Assembly (NCBI RefSeq): GCF_019800885.1
Contig: NZ_JAHVKE010000001.1
Location: 1-64,000, forward strand
Length of the DNA: 64,000 nucleotides
Source: Maritalea mobilis
Lineage (GTDB): Bacteria > Pseudomonadota > Alphaproteobacteria > Rhodobacterales > Rhodobacteraceae
Reading direction: 5' to 3'
Made by a program: the position numbers and the translations under genes
Shown: positions 27,950 through 35,552 of the stretch, one piece after another
Numbering within the stretch: position 1 is the stretch's first letter
How the letters are laid out: each line of letters opens with the position of its first letter
The notes under the pieces: model-generated
Told to the model about the DNA's origin: nothing
The model's database searches: none
The model's input: only the letters and a program-made list of their open reading frames with translations

Positions 27950-28828
27950 ATGCCCCTCATCTCCGCAGTTTTGCGTAGCCTTCGCACCTTGTCCCTTGCC
28001 TTGATGCTGGGTTGGGTCGGGCATGCCGCGCAGGCCCAACAGGCCGGGGTCGGGGCCTGGGAAAACCCCAGCTATACAACGCTCGACTGGATCGAAGGGG
28101 CGCGCGGCCTCGACTGGTACTACAACTGGCGCACCGACCAGATCGCCAGTCATTCGAACCGGTCGCGCCGTGTCGAATTCGTGCCGATGATCCACGGGGC
28201 CGACAATATCGGTGACACGATCCGCTCAAGCCGCCGCGTGCGCCACCTGCTGGGGTTCAATGAACCCGATGGGCATGGCGGGTCGCACCAAGCGGGGATG
28301 AGCGTGGAAGAGGCGATCGCCCTCTGGCCGCGGCTGGAAGCGACCGGTCTCAGGCTCGGGTCTCCGGCCACCACGCGTGAGGGCACGCTCGGCCGCGGAT
28401 CTTGGCAAAGCCGCTTCATGGCCGAGGTCGAGCGCCGCGGCCTGCGGGTCGATTTCATGGCCGTCCACTATTACTCGACCAATGGCAGCGTCGACGAGTT
28501 CCGCAACTGGCTCGTTCAGGTGTACAACACCTACCGCCGCCCGATCTGGGTCACGGAATTCGCCTATATCGACTGGTCTCGCCCATCCCTTGCCACCTAC
28601 GAGGCGAACGCCGCCTTTGCCCATGGCGCTATCCGAATGATGGAAACGCTTCCGTTCGTCGAACGGCACGCCTGGTTTGCAGCGAACCCGTACAACTGGG
28701 ACGGGTTGGTGCCTGAGATCAACCTGGTGGACAACGACATGCAGCCAACGCCCCTGGGCCAGGCCTTTGCCAACATCATCTCGGGCCAGGCGTCGGCAGA
28801 CACCGCCAGCCTTATGGTGGATCAATAA
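27950..28828 (+). CDS. Secreted GH128-like glycoside hydrolase
   Basis: A 292-residue exported enzyme with signal LALMLGWVGHAAQA. It resembles the Asl1/GH128 group (Glyco_hydro_cc) of beta-1,3-glucanases. The acid/base candidate is E105 in LLGFNEPD, the usual G-F-N-E-P-D motif, and the nucleophile is E203 in IWVTEFA; the aromatic cleft residues WYYNW and HYY are present. It probably cuts a beta-glucan, either the cell's own exopolysaccharide or one taken as food. It is 60 bases after the small secreted protein and in the same direction. Confidence 0.83.
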   Translation: MPLISAVLRSLRTLSLALMLGWVGHAAQAQQAGVGAWENPSYTTLDWIEGARGLDWYYNWRTDQIASHSNRSRRVEFVPMIHGADNIGDTIRSSRRVRHLLGFNEPDGHGGSHQAGMSVEEAIALWPRLEATGLRLGSPATTREGTLGRGSWQSRFMAEVERRGLRVDFMAVHYYSTNGSVDEFRNWLVQVYNTYRRPIWVTEFAYIDWSRPSLATYEANAAFAHGAIRMMETLPFVERHAWFAANPYNWDGLVPEINLVDNDMQPTPLGQAFANIISGQASADTASLMVDQ

Positions 28829-28896
28829 GAGCGCGACGCACGGCTGAGAGGCTCGAAACCGGCAGTACCGTCGGTTTCCTAGTTGTGCGCTCTTTC
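28828..28896 (+). terminator. Possible terminator after GH128-like gene
   Basis: An outer stem AGAGCGC (28828-28834) / GCGCTCT (28887-28893) encloses a second hairpin GAAACCG/CGGTTTC. A short TTT follows the outer stem. The T-run is weak, so efficiency is uncertain. Confidence 0.4.
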
Positions 28897-28962
28897 GCAG
28901 ACATCGCCGACGCCTGACTGAGCGCCGGTGGCCCGTCGGAGCGAAGGGTCAGGGGGCCGCCC

Positions 28963-31359
28963 TCACGCGTCCGACGCGAGGGGCGGGGTCGCCTGCTGCA
29001 GCGTTTTGCCGATCGTCAGACCATTCACCTTTTCGACGATGGCCGCTGCATCCAGACCGTGATGGCGGTAGAGGTCGCCGATTGTCCCGGTCTGGCCGAA
29101 ATGCTCGACGCCGAGAGGAATGGTCTGATGCCCCGCGACGGAGCCGAGCCAGGCGAGTGTCGCGGGGTGTCCGTCGATCACCGTAACAAGGCGGCAATGG
29201 GGCGGCAGACCCGCCATCAGGGTTTCGATATGGGACCGCGCCGCCTGATGCCCGCGGGAGCGGGCGCGTTGTGCGGCCGTCCAGCCTGCATTCAACCGGT
29301 CGGCCGAGGTCACGGCAAGCACGCCGATATCCCGGCGTCCCTCGCCAATCATCCCGGCGGCCTTGATCGCCTCGGGCGCAACCGCCCCTTGGTAGGCGAT
29401 CACCACCTCGCAATTCGGCCCCGGTTTTCGAAGCCAATAGGCCCCGTCGATAGCCCCTTGCCGGAAATCCTCGTCCACCCGTTTGCCGGGTTGCTCGATC
29501 GGGTTGGTGGTCAGGCGCAGATAGACCGAGCCGCCGGTCTCGTCCCGCAACCACGTGCGCTCATCCGGGTCGCCCTCGCCATCGCGCTGAAGGTAGTCGA
29601 AGGCCCATTCCATGATCACCGCCAGCTCGTCGGCAAAGGCCGGCTCGAACGAGGCCAGCCCGTCTTGGCTCATGCCGATGAGGGGGGAGCCGACCGATTG
29701 GTGCGCGCCGCCTTCGGGGGCGAGTGTCACGCCGGATGGCGTGCCAACCAGCAGGAACCGCGCATCCTGGTAGCAGGCGTAGTTGAGCGCATCGAGGCCG
29801 CGCGCCACGAACGGGTCATAGACGGTGCCGACCGGGATCAGGCGCTTGCCGAAAAGCGAATGCGACAGCCCCGCCGCGCCCAGAAGCAACATCAGGTTCA
29901 TCTCGGCGATGCCCAACTCGATATGTTGCCCGTCCGGCGTGAACTCCCATTTCGCGGTCGAGGGGATGCGGTGTTCGATGAAGGCGTCGGCCTGTTCGGA
30001 CCGGGCAAAAAGCTTGCGCCGGTTCACCCATGGCCCGAGGCTGGTGGTGCCGGTGACATCCGGAGAGGTCGTGACGATCCGGTCGGCCAAGGCGCTGGAG
30101 CCCTTTGCCAGGTCATCGAGGATCTTGCCGAAAGCCGCCTGCGTCGAGATCTCGCGCGAGGTGTCGATCTCGATGGGCGGCACGTCCAGCTTGGCGTCGT
30201 GGTAGCGTCGCGTGCCGCGGGCAAAGAAAGGGACCTGCGACAGGAACGCGCGCAGGGCCGCCGGGTCTTCGACCGTGGCCATCGGGTCCCATTCCTCGCC
30301 TTCGGCCACGCCCATGTGCTTTTGCCATGTCGCGAACTGGCTGCGGTTCATCAGCCCGCCATGGTTGTCCTTGTGCCCCGCGATCGGGGTGCCCCATCCC
30401 TTGATCGTGTAGGCAAGGAAACAGGTCGGCCGGTCGTGATCGATGGCGGCGAAGGTCTCGGCCATGGTCTCCACGCAGTTGCCGCCGAGGTTCTCCATCA
30501 GCGCGGCAAGCTCGTCGTCGCTGCGCCGCTCGATCAGCGCGCTGACATCGCCCTGGTCGCCGAGGTCGTCCATTAGCCGCTTGCGCCATACCTCGCCGCC
30601 CATGAAGGTCAGGGCCGCGTATTGCTGGTTGGGGCAGGCATCGATCCAGTCGCGCAGACGCTCCCCGCCCGGCTCCTCGAAGGCGGCGCGTTGCAGGGCG
30701 CCGTATTTCACGCGCACGACATCCCAGCCGAACGCATCGAAGATCTTTTCGACCCGACCGAACAGCCCCTCGCGCACGATCCCGTCGAGCGATTGCCGAT
30801 TGTAGTCGATGATCCACCACGTGTTGCGCAGGTCGTTTTTCCACCCCTCCTGCAGCGCCTCGTAGACATTGCCTTCGTCCAGTTCGGCGTCGCCCACCAG
30901 CGCCACCATCCGGCCCATCGGGGCGCCCTGGCCCCAGCTCTTGGCGGCGATGTAATCCTGGATGATCGACGCGAAGGAGGTGATGGCGACCCCCAGGCCC
31001 ACCGACCCGGTGGAGAAATCCACATCGTCGATGTCCTTGGTGCGGCTGGGATAGCTTTGCACCCCGCCAAAGCCGCGGAAATTCTCCATCTTCTCGCGGG
31101 TCTGGTTGCCCATCAGGTATTGCATCGCGTGAAAGATGGGCGAGGCGTGGGGTTTCACCGCCACCCGGTCCTCGGGCCGGAGCGCCGAGAAATAGAGCGC
31201 CGTCATGATCGACACCATGGACGCGGACGAGGCCTGGTGCCCGCCCACCTTGATCCCGTCCACCTTGGGCCGGATGTGATTGGCGTGGTGGATCATCCAG
31301 TGCGACAGCCACAGCAGGCGCTGTTCGACGGTCTTGAGGTGGGACAGTTGGGCGGGCAT
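28963..31359 (-). CDS. mdeB: Thiamine-dependent 2-oxoacid dehydrogenase E1, MdeB-like
   Basis: A 798-residue homologue of the homodimeric pyruvate dehydrogenase E1 (AceE type). The thiamine-diphosphate motif reads VGDAELDEGN ... IIDYNRQSLDG in the first third, and a transketolase-like central domain contains GIAEMNLMLLLGAAG. In Pseudomonas putida an E1-like gene (mdeB) lies beside methionine gamma-lyase and oxidises the 2-oxobutyrate it makes; the arrangement here is the same. The gene follows mdeA by 11 bases, with GGAGG before its ATG. E2 and E3 subunits must come from elsewhere. Pyruvate is an alternative substrate. Confidence 0.85.
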   Translation of the reverse strand: MPAQLSHLKTVEQRLLWLSHWMIHHANHIRPKVDGIKVGGHQASSASMVSIMTALYFSALRPEDRVAVKPHASPIFHAMQYLMGNQTREKMENFRGFGGVQSYPSRTKDIDDVDFSTGSVGLGVAITSFASIIQDYIAAKSWGQGAPMGRMVALVGDAELDEGNVYEALQEGWKNDLRNTWWIIDYNRQSLDGIVREGLFGRVEKIFDAFGWDVVRVKYGALQRAAFEEPGGERLRDWIDACPNQQYAALTFMGGEVWRKRLMDDLGDQGDVSALIERRSDDELAALMENLGGNCVETMAETFAAIDHDRPTCFLAYTIKGWGTPIAGHKDNHGGLMNRSQFATWQKHMGVAEGEEWDPMATVEDPAALRAFLSQVPFFARGTRRYHDAKLDVPPIEIDTSREISTQAAFGKILDDLAKGSSALADRIVTTSPDVTGTTSLGPWVNRRKLFARSEQADAFIEHRIPSTAKWEFTPDGQHIELGIAEMNLMLLLGAAGLSHSLFGKRLIPVGTVYDPFVARGLDALNYACYQDARFLLVGTPSGVTLAPEGGAHQSVGSPLIGMSQDGLASFEPAFADELAVIMEWAFDYLQRDGEGDPDERTWLRDETGGSVYLRLTTNPIEQPGKRVDEDFRQGAIDGAYWLRKPGPNCEVVIAYQGAVAPEAIKAAGMIGEGRRDIGVLAVTSADRLNAGWTAAQRARSRGHQAARSHIETLMAGLPPHCRLVTVIDGHPATLAWLGSVAGHQTIPLGVEHFGQTGTIGDLYRHHGLDAAAIVEKVNGLTIGKTLQQATPPLASDA

Positions 31360-31370
31360 GGAGACCTCCG

Positions 31371-32573
31371 TTACTCGGCGGCGTGGTAGGCAGGCATGGG
31401 CAGGGCCTGGTTCAGATCTGCGATGATGTCCTCGATATCTTCCAACCCGACGGACAGGCGGATCAACCCGTCGCTGATACCATGCGCGGCCCGTTCGTCC
31501 GCGTTGTAGGTGGAATGGGTCATCGACGCGGGATGCTGGATCAGCGTTTCGGCGTCGCCAAGCGAAACCGCCCTCTGGATCATGTCGAGCCTGTTCATGA
31601 ACGCAATGCCCCCGGCCATGCCGCCGTCGATCTCGAAGGCGATCATCGCCCCGGGCTGCGCCATCTGCCGTGCCGCGACGTCGCGCTGCGCAAAGCTGTC
31701 GAGGCCGGGGAAATGGACGGTGCGAACCGCCGGATGCGCCTCAAGGTACTCGGCCACAGTTCGCGCCGAGGCGCAATGCCGCTCCATGCGCAGCGCCAGG
31801 GTTTTCAGACCGCGCAGGATCAGCATGGCATTGAACGGCGCCATGACTGCGCCGGTCATGTCCTTCATGCCGACCAGCCGGATTTCGGCGATCTGCTCGG
31901 CCGATCCGGCCACCAGCCCGGCCACGACATCGCCATGCCCGCCAAGGTATTTCGTGGCGGAATGCACGACCAGATCGGCGCCCAGCTCGATCGGGCGGGT
32001 CAGGTAGGGGGTGGCATAGGTGTTGTCGACCACCACCGTGGCACCGGCAGCATGGGCAATCTCGGCCGTCGCGGCGATATCCACCAGCCGCATGTTGGGG
32101 TTGGCGGGCGTTTCGAAATAGACGACGCGCGTACGCTCCGAGATCGCGTTTCGCAGGTTTTCAGGGTCGGTCATGTCGACATGGGTGATCGTGACGCCCC
32201 ATTTCGCCAAGCCGTGGTGCATGAAGGCGAAGGTGCAGCCATAAAGCGTCTGGTCCACGATCACCTCGTCGCCCGGGGACAGCAGCGTCCAGAGCACGGC
32301 CGTGATCGCCCCCATGCCGCTGGACAGCGCCAGCCCGGCTTCCGCCCCCTCCAGCGTGGCGATGCGGGTCTCCAGCAGTTCGCAGGTCGGGTTGGAAATC
32401 CGGCTGTAGATATGGCCTTGCCGGTCGCCCGAGAACATTTCGCCGCCAGCCTCCGCCGTCTCGAAGGCGAAGGTCGATGTCAAATGCAGCGGCGGGGTCA
32501 GGGCGCCCCCGTTTTCCAGCGGCTCATAGGCATGGTGAATGGCGCGGGTGGCAAATCCTGGTTTCGCGTTCAT
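31371..32573 (-). CDS. mdeA: Methionine gamma-lyase
   Basis: A 400-residue PLP enzyme of the Cys/Met metabolism family that splits methionine into methanethiol, ammonia and 2-oxobutyrate. The PLP lysine is K208 in SATKYLGGHGD. The catalytic tyrosine and the cysteine characteristic of true methionine gamma-lyases are Y111 and C113 in LYGCTFAF, equal to Y114 and C116 of the P. putida enzyme; cystathionine gamma-lyases usually lack that cysteine. SRISNPT and SSGMGAI give the phosphate-binding part. It is divergent from an Lrp regulator with a palindrome between them. Confidence 0.9.
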   Translation of the reverse strand: MNAKPGFATRAIHHAYEPLENGGALTPPLHLTSTFAFETAEAGGEMFSGDRQGHIYSRISNPTCELLETRIATLEGAEAGLALSSGMGAITAVLWTLLSPGDEVIVDQTLYGCTFAFMHHGLAKWGVTITHVDMTDPENLRNAISERTRVVYFETPANPNMRLVDIAATAEIAHAAGATVVVDNTYATPYLTRPIELGADLVVHSATKYLGGHGDVVAGLVAGSAEQIAEIRLVGMKDMTGAVMAPFNAMLILRGLKTLALRMERHCASARTVAEYLEAHPAVRTVHFPGLDSFAQRDVAARQMAQPGAMIAFEIDGGMAGGIAFMNRLDMIQRAVSLGDAETLIQHPASMTHSTYNADERAAHGISDGLIRLSVGLEDIEDIIADLNQALPMPAYHAAE

Positions 32574-32659
32574 GGCAACCTCGTATCTCGGAACTGTTGC
32601 GATGATGTGCTGCTCGAAGGGGCATTTATTTGCGTTTTATGCTTCAAAATGATTAAGAT

Positions 32660-32676
32660 TTGGCAGAACCTGCCAA
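32660..32676. promoter_or_regulatory. Probable Lrp-type operator of the mde locus
   Basis: TTGGCAGAACCTGCCAA is a perfect inverted repeat with seven-base arms. It lies seven bases before the regulator's start, between the divergent mdeA and regulator genes, and so could control both. Confidence 0.6.
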
Positions 32677-32682
32677 CAGAGC

Positions 32683-33147
32683 GTGAAAATGGACAGCAAA
32701 GACCGCCAGATCATCCGGGCCTTGCAAGCCAACGGGCGCATGACGAACCAGGATCTCGCCGAGAAGGTCAACCTGTCGCCGTCCCCTTGCCTGCGGCGGT
32801 TGCGCATCCTTGAAGAAAGCGGCGCGATCCGTGGCTTCAGCGCCGATGTCGACGCCAAGGCCTACGGTCTGCCAATCACCGTCTTCGTCCGCATCCGGTT
32901 GGAGCGTCATAACGAGGAAGACGTCAGGCGTTTCGAAAGCCGGGTCATGGGGTTCGACGAAGTGCTGGAATGCCATGTGCTGACCGGGGCGTTCGACTAC
33001 CAGTTGCGTGTCGTGGTCCCCGATTTGGACGCCTACGAGGATTTCATCCGCAACCGCATACACCGGATCGGCGGCATCGCCTCGATCGACACGACCTTTG
33101 TCTACGGCACGGTCAAGAAAACCAGCGTGTTTCCGGCGATTGCGTAG
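32683..33147 (+). CDS. mdeR: Lrp/AsnC-family regulator (MdeR-like)
   Basis: A 154-residue regulator. The N-terminal HTH reads DRQIIRALQANGRMTNQDLA with the recognition helix in SPSPCLRRLRILEESG; the C-terminal RAM domain (about 70-145) binds an amino acid and drives oligomer assembly. Divergence from methionine gamma-lyase matches the mdeR-mdeA-mdeB layout of P. putida, so methionine or a related amino acid is the probable effector. The start is GTG at 32683 or ATG at 32689. Confidence 0.87.
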   Translation: MKMDSKDRQIIRALQANGRMTNQDLAEKVNLSPSPCLRRLRILEESGAIRGFSADVDAKAYGLPITVFVRIRLERHNEEDVRRFESRVMGFDEVLECHVLTGAFDYQLRVVVPDLDAYEDFIRNRIHRIGGIASIDTTFVYGTVKKTSVFPAIA

Positions 33148-33278
33148 CCCGGCGGCGCGGTCCGACGCGCATGCGTGGGGCTATGGTCGTTGTCGGACGG
33201 ATCGGGTATGCGGTCGCCGATGATCGCGGGTCGTGGAACATGCGACCGGCGCAACCTGATACCGGATGATGGCACCCC

Positions 33279-34163
33279 ATGCGCGACGCGGATACGATTT
33301 TTCGGCGGTATCAACAGATCCGGCCCCGGTTGCCGCGCGTCGGCGCACTGCCCGAAACGGTTCAGATCGGCAGCCTGCTCGAGATTGCGGACCAGATCGA
33401 TGCCTTCGTGTTCGATGCGTTCGGCGTGCTCAATGTCGGGGAAAGCCTGATCGACGGGGCGGATCGCCGGCTGGAGCAATTGCGCGCGCGCGGTTGCCAG
33501 ATCCGCGTGCTGACGAATGCGGCAAGCTATGACAGGCAGGGCGCGATTGCCAAGTTCCAGCGTCTGGGTCTGTCGCTTGCCGACGAAGAGATCGTGACAA
33601 GCCGCGAGGCGGCGCTGAAGCACCTGCCTGATGGGCATTTGGGCGTGATCGCGATGGAGGGCGACCGGTTGCTCGATATCCCGCATCCCATGACCCGGCT
33701 CGGTGACGACCCCGCCGCCTTTGAGGCCGTCGACGCGTTTCTTTTCCTGTCCTCGGCCGAGTGGACGGAGGCACGGCAGGATCTCTTGCGCGCCGCGATT
33801 GCCCGTCGCCCGCGCCCGCTCGTAGTGGCCAATGCCGACCTCGCCGCCCCGCGGGAGACCGGCTTCACCCTCGAACCCGGGCATTTCGGGCATCTGATCG
33901 CCGACGATTTCCCGGACTGCGTGCGCTTTTTCGGCAAGCCCTTTCCGGACGTGTACCAGCTTGTCACGGACACGCTGGAGGGGATCGACCCGACCCGCAT
34001 CGCCATGTGCGGCGATACCCTTCACACAGATATCCTCGGCGGTGCCGCCGCCGGCTGGCGCACGGTTTTCGTGACGCGCGACGGGCTCTTTGCCGGTCTC
34101 GACGCGGATGCCTACCGCGAAGACTCGGGCCTGCATGCCGATTGGCAGCTCGCCCGTATTTGA
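33279..34163 (+). CDS. HAD-superfamily phosphatase, NagD-like (IIA)
   Basis: A 294-residue cytosolic hydrolase. The catalytic loop is FDAFGVLN (D-x-F-G-V-L, where the usual motif is D-x-D-G-x-x, so the general acid is replaced), followed by VLTNAAS as motif II, FGKPFPDVY with the conserved lysine, and MCGDTLHTDILGG as the metal-binding motif. It belongs to the group of HAD-IIA proteins of alphaproteobacteria often annotated TIGR01459. The D-x-F variation is seen in that group. The substrate is unknown. Confidence 0.8.
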   Translation: MRDADTIFRRYQQIRPRLPRVGALPETVQIGSLLEIADQIDAFVFDAFGVLNVGESLIDGADRRLEQLRARGCQIRVLTNAASYDRQGAIAKFQRLGLSLADEEIVTSREAALKHLPDGHLGVIAMEGDRLLDIPHPMTRLGDDPAAFEAVDAFLFLSSAEWTEARQDLLRAAIARRPRPLVVANADLAAPRETGFTLEPGHFGHLIADDFPDCVRFFGKPFPDVYQLVTDTLEGIDPTRIAMCGDTLHTDILGGAAAGWRTVFVTRDGLFAGLDADAYREDSGLHADWQLARI

Positions 34164-34386
34164 GCCCAGGACGCGCCCGCGCCGCCGGCTCCGCCCCTTG
34201 GCAGAAAATTCGAAAATCGCGCGACGGAAACCGCAGCGCCCCGCGTGCAATGGGTTCAAGCGGGGCGACTGGTCGCGTTTTCCAAGCGATCAGACGGGCC
34301 TAAGCGTCAGGTGAACGACCACCCCATAAACCACCCGTCCGGCAGGCCGGGGACGAGAGCATGTGGACTGGTTGAAAGGACAAGTC

Positions 34387-34956
34387 ATGAGTTTCAAGGA
34401 CACGACAACGCGACTGAGCCATACCACGGTCGCGCTGCACTGGATCATCGCCATCGGCTTCATGGCCATGCTGGCCTTCGGCCTGTATCTGGAGGCGATG
34501 CCGCGCAGTCCGGAAAAGGGCGTGCTGATGGGGATGCACAAATCGGTGGGCCTCATCATCCTCGGGCTGGCGGCGTTGCGCATCCTGTGGCGCCTGGCGA
34601 ATGGGATGCCGCAGCCGGTGGGCCGGGATGGCAAGGGCGCCCGCATCGTGGCGGGGGCGGTGCATATCCTGCTGTTGATCGGCACGGTGATGATGCCGGT
34701 CTCGGGCATCATGATGGCCATGGCGAGCGGCACTGGATTGAGTATTTTCGGCTGGGAGCTGGTGGCGGCGACCCGCGGCACCGAAGGCTTCGTCGCGAAC
34801 GAGGTGCTTGCTGGTCGGGCCAGCGCAATGCATGGTCTTGGCGGATGGGTGATGATCGGTGCGATCGTTCTGCACGTCGCGGCGGCGATCAAGCACCACT
34901 CGGTCTCGCGCGATGGCACGCTGCGCCGGATGATGGGCCGGTCCGTCGGGGCCTGA
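34387..34956 (+). CDS. Cytochrome b561
   Basis: A 189-residue inner-membrane dihaem cytochrome with four membrane segments. Haem-ligand histidines are visible in ALHWIIAIGF, GMHKSVGL, MHGLGGW and IVLHVAAAIKHH. Such proteins move electrons between quinone and periplasmic or reduced partners, for example superoxide or a Ni-Fe enzyme. It stands alone with its own terminator, so no partner can be named. Confidence 0.88.
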   Translation: MSFKDTTTRLSHTTVALHWIIAIGFMAMLAFGLYLEAMPRSPEKGVLMGMHKSVGLIILGLAALRILWRLANGMPQPVGRDGKGARIVAGAVHILLLIGTVMMPVSGIMMAMASGTGLSIFGWELVAATRGTEGFVANEVLAGRASAMHGLGGWVMIGAIVLHVAAAIKHHSVSRDGTLRRMMGRSVGA

Positions 34957-34982
34957 GCGCGAAGCGCGGCTTTGAAACGTGG

Positions 34983-35012
34983 AAAGGGCGGCCATGTCGG
35001 TCGCCCTTTTTC
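34983..35012 (+). terminator. Intrinsic terminator of cytochrome b561 gene
   Basis: AAAGGGCG and CGCCCTTT form the stem with an 11-base loop; the T-run TTTTTCTT follows. It lies 26 bases after the stop codon. Confidence 0.8.
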
Positions 35013-35059
35013 TTGAAGCCTTTGATCTGGGCAGCAGCACGCGCGACGTGGCGCGCGCC

Positions 35060-35512
35060 TCAGGGGGCAACCCAGGTCGGGTCCTTGGCGACAAGCTCGA
35101 CCGTGTTGCCGTCCGGATCGAAGGTGAAGACCCCGCGCCACCCGATCCAGTCGAACGCCTCGACGGTGTAGTCCCGTCCGAGCTGGTCATACCACGCCAT
35201 CACGGCGTCCTGTTCCTCCCACGGGACGGTCAGGGCGATGTGATGCAGGGAGGATCCCGTGCCGGTTTGCGGTGGTGTGGCGCTGCCCCGGGTCTGGCCC
35301 GCGCCTTCGATATCGTGGCGAAACAGGGCCAGAACCGCCGTATGCCCGCCGAACCCCTCGGCGATGCGGAAGAACACGATCGGGCGGCCCTCGGTATCGG
35401 TCATCGGCTCAAGGCCGATCACGTCGCGGTAGAAGGCGACCATCGCCTCCATATCCACGCAGCGAATGGCGATCTCGCCCAGGGCGCGGACCTCGAAGTC
35501 TCTCTGCGGCAT
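35060..35512 (-). CDS. VOC-family (glyoxalase/dioxygenase fold) protein
   Basis: A 150-residue protein with two beta-alpha-beta-beta-beta units. The first has AIRCVDMEAMVAFYRDVIGL, the second SLHHIALTVPWEEQDAVMAWY and ends FDPDGNTVELV, a usual metal site position. The family includes glyoxalases, dioxygenases and antibiotic-binding proteins, so no reaction can be fixed. AAGGAGGACAG precedes the ATG at 35512. It follows the RND pump gene in the same direction after 40 bases and may belong to that transcript. Confidence 0.78.
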   Translation of the reverse strand: MPQRDFEVRALGEIAIRCVDMEAMVAFYRDVIGLEPMTDTEGRPIVFFRIAEGFGGHTAVLALFRHDIEGAGQTRGSATPPQTGTGSSLHHIALTVPWEEQDAVMAWYDQLGRDYTVEAFDWIGWRGVFTFDPDGNTVELVAKDPTWVAP

Positions 35513-35552
35513 GTCTGTCCTCCTTGTTTCCCAAAGCGGGAGGAGGGGGCGA

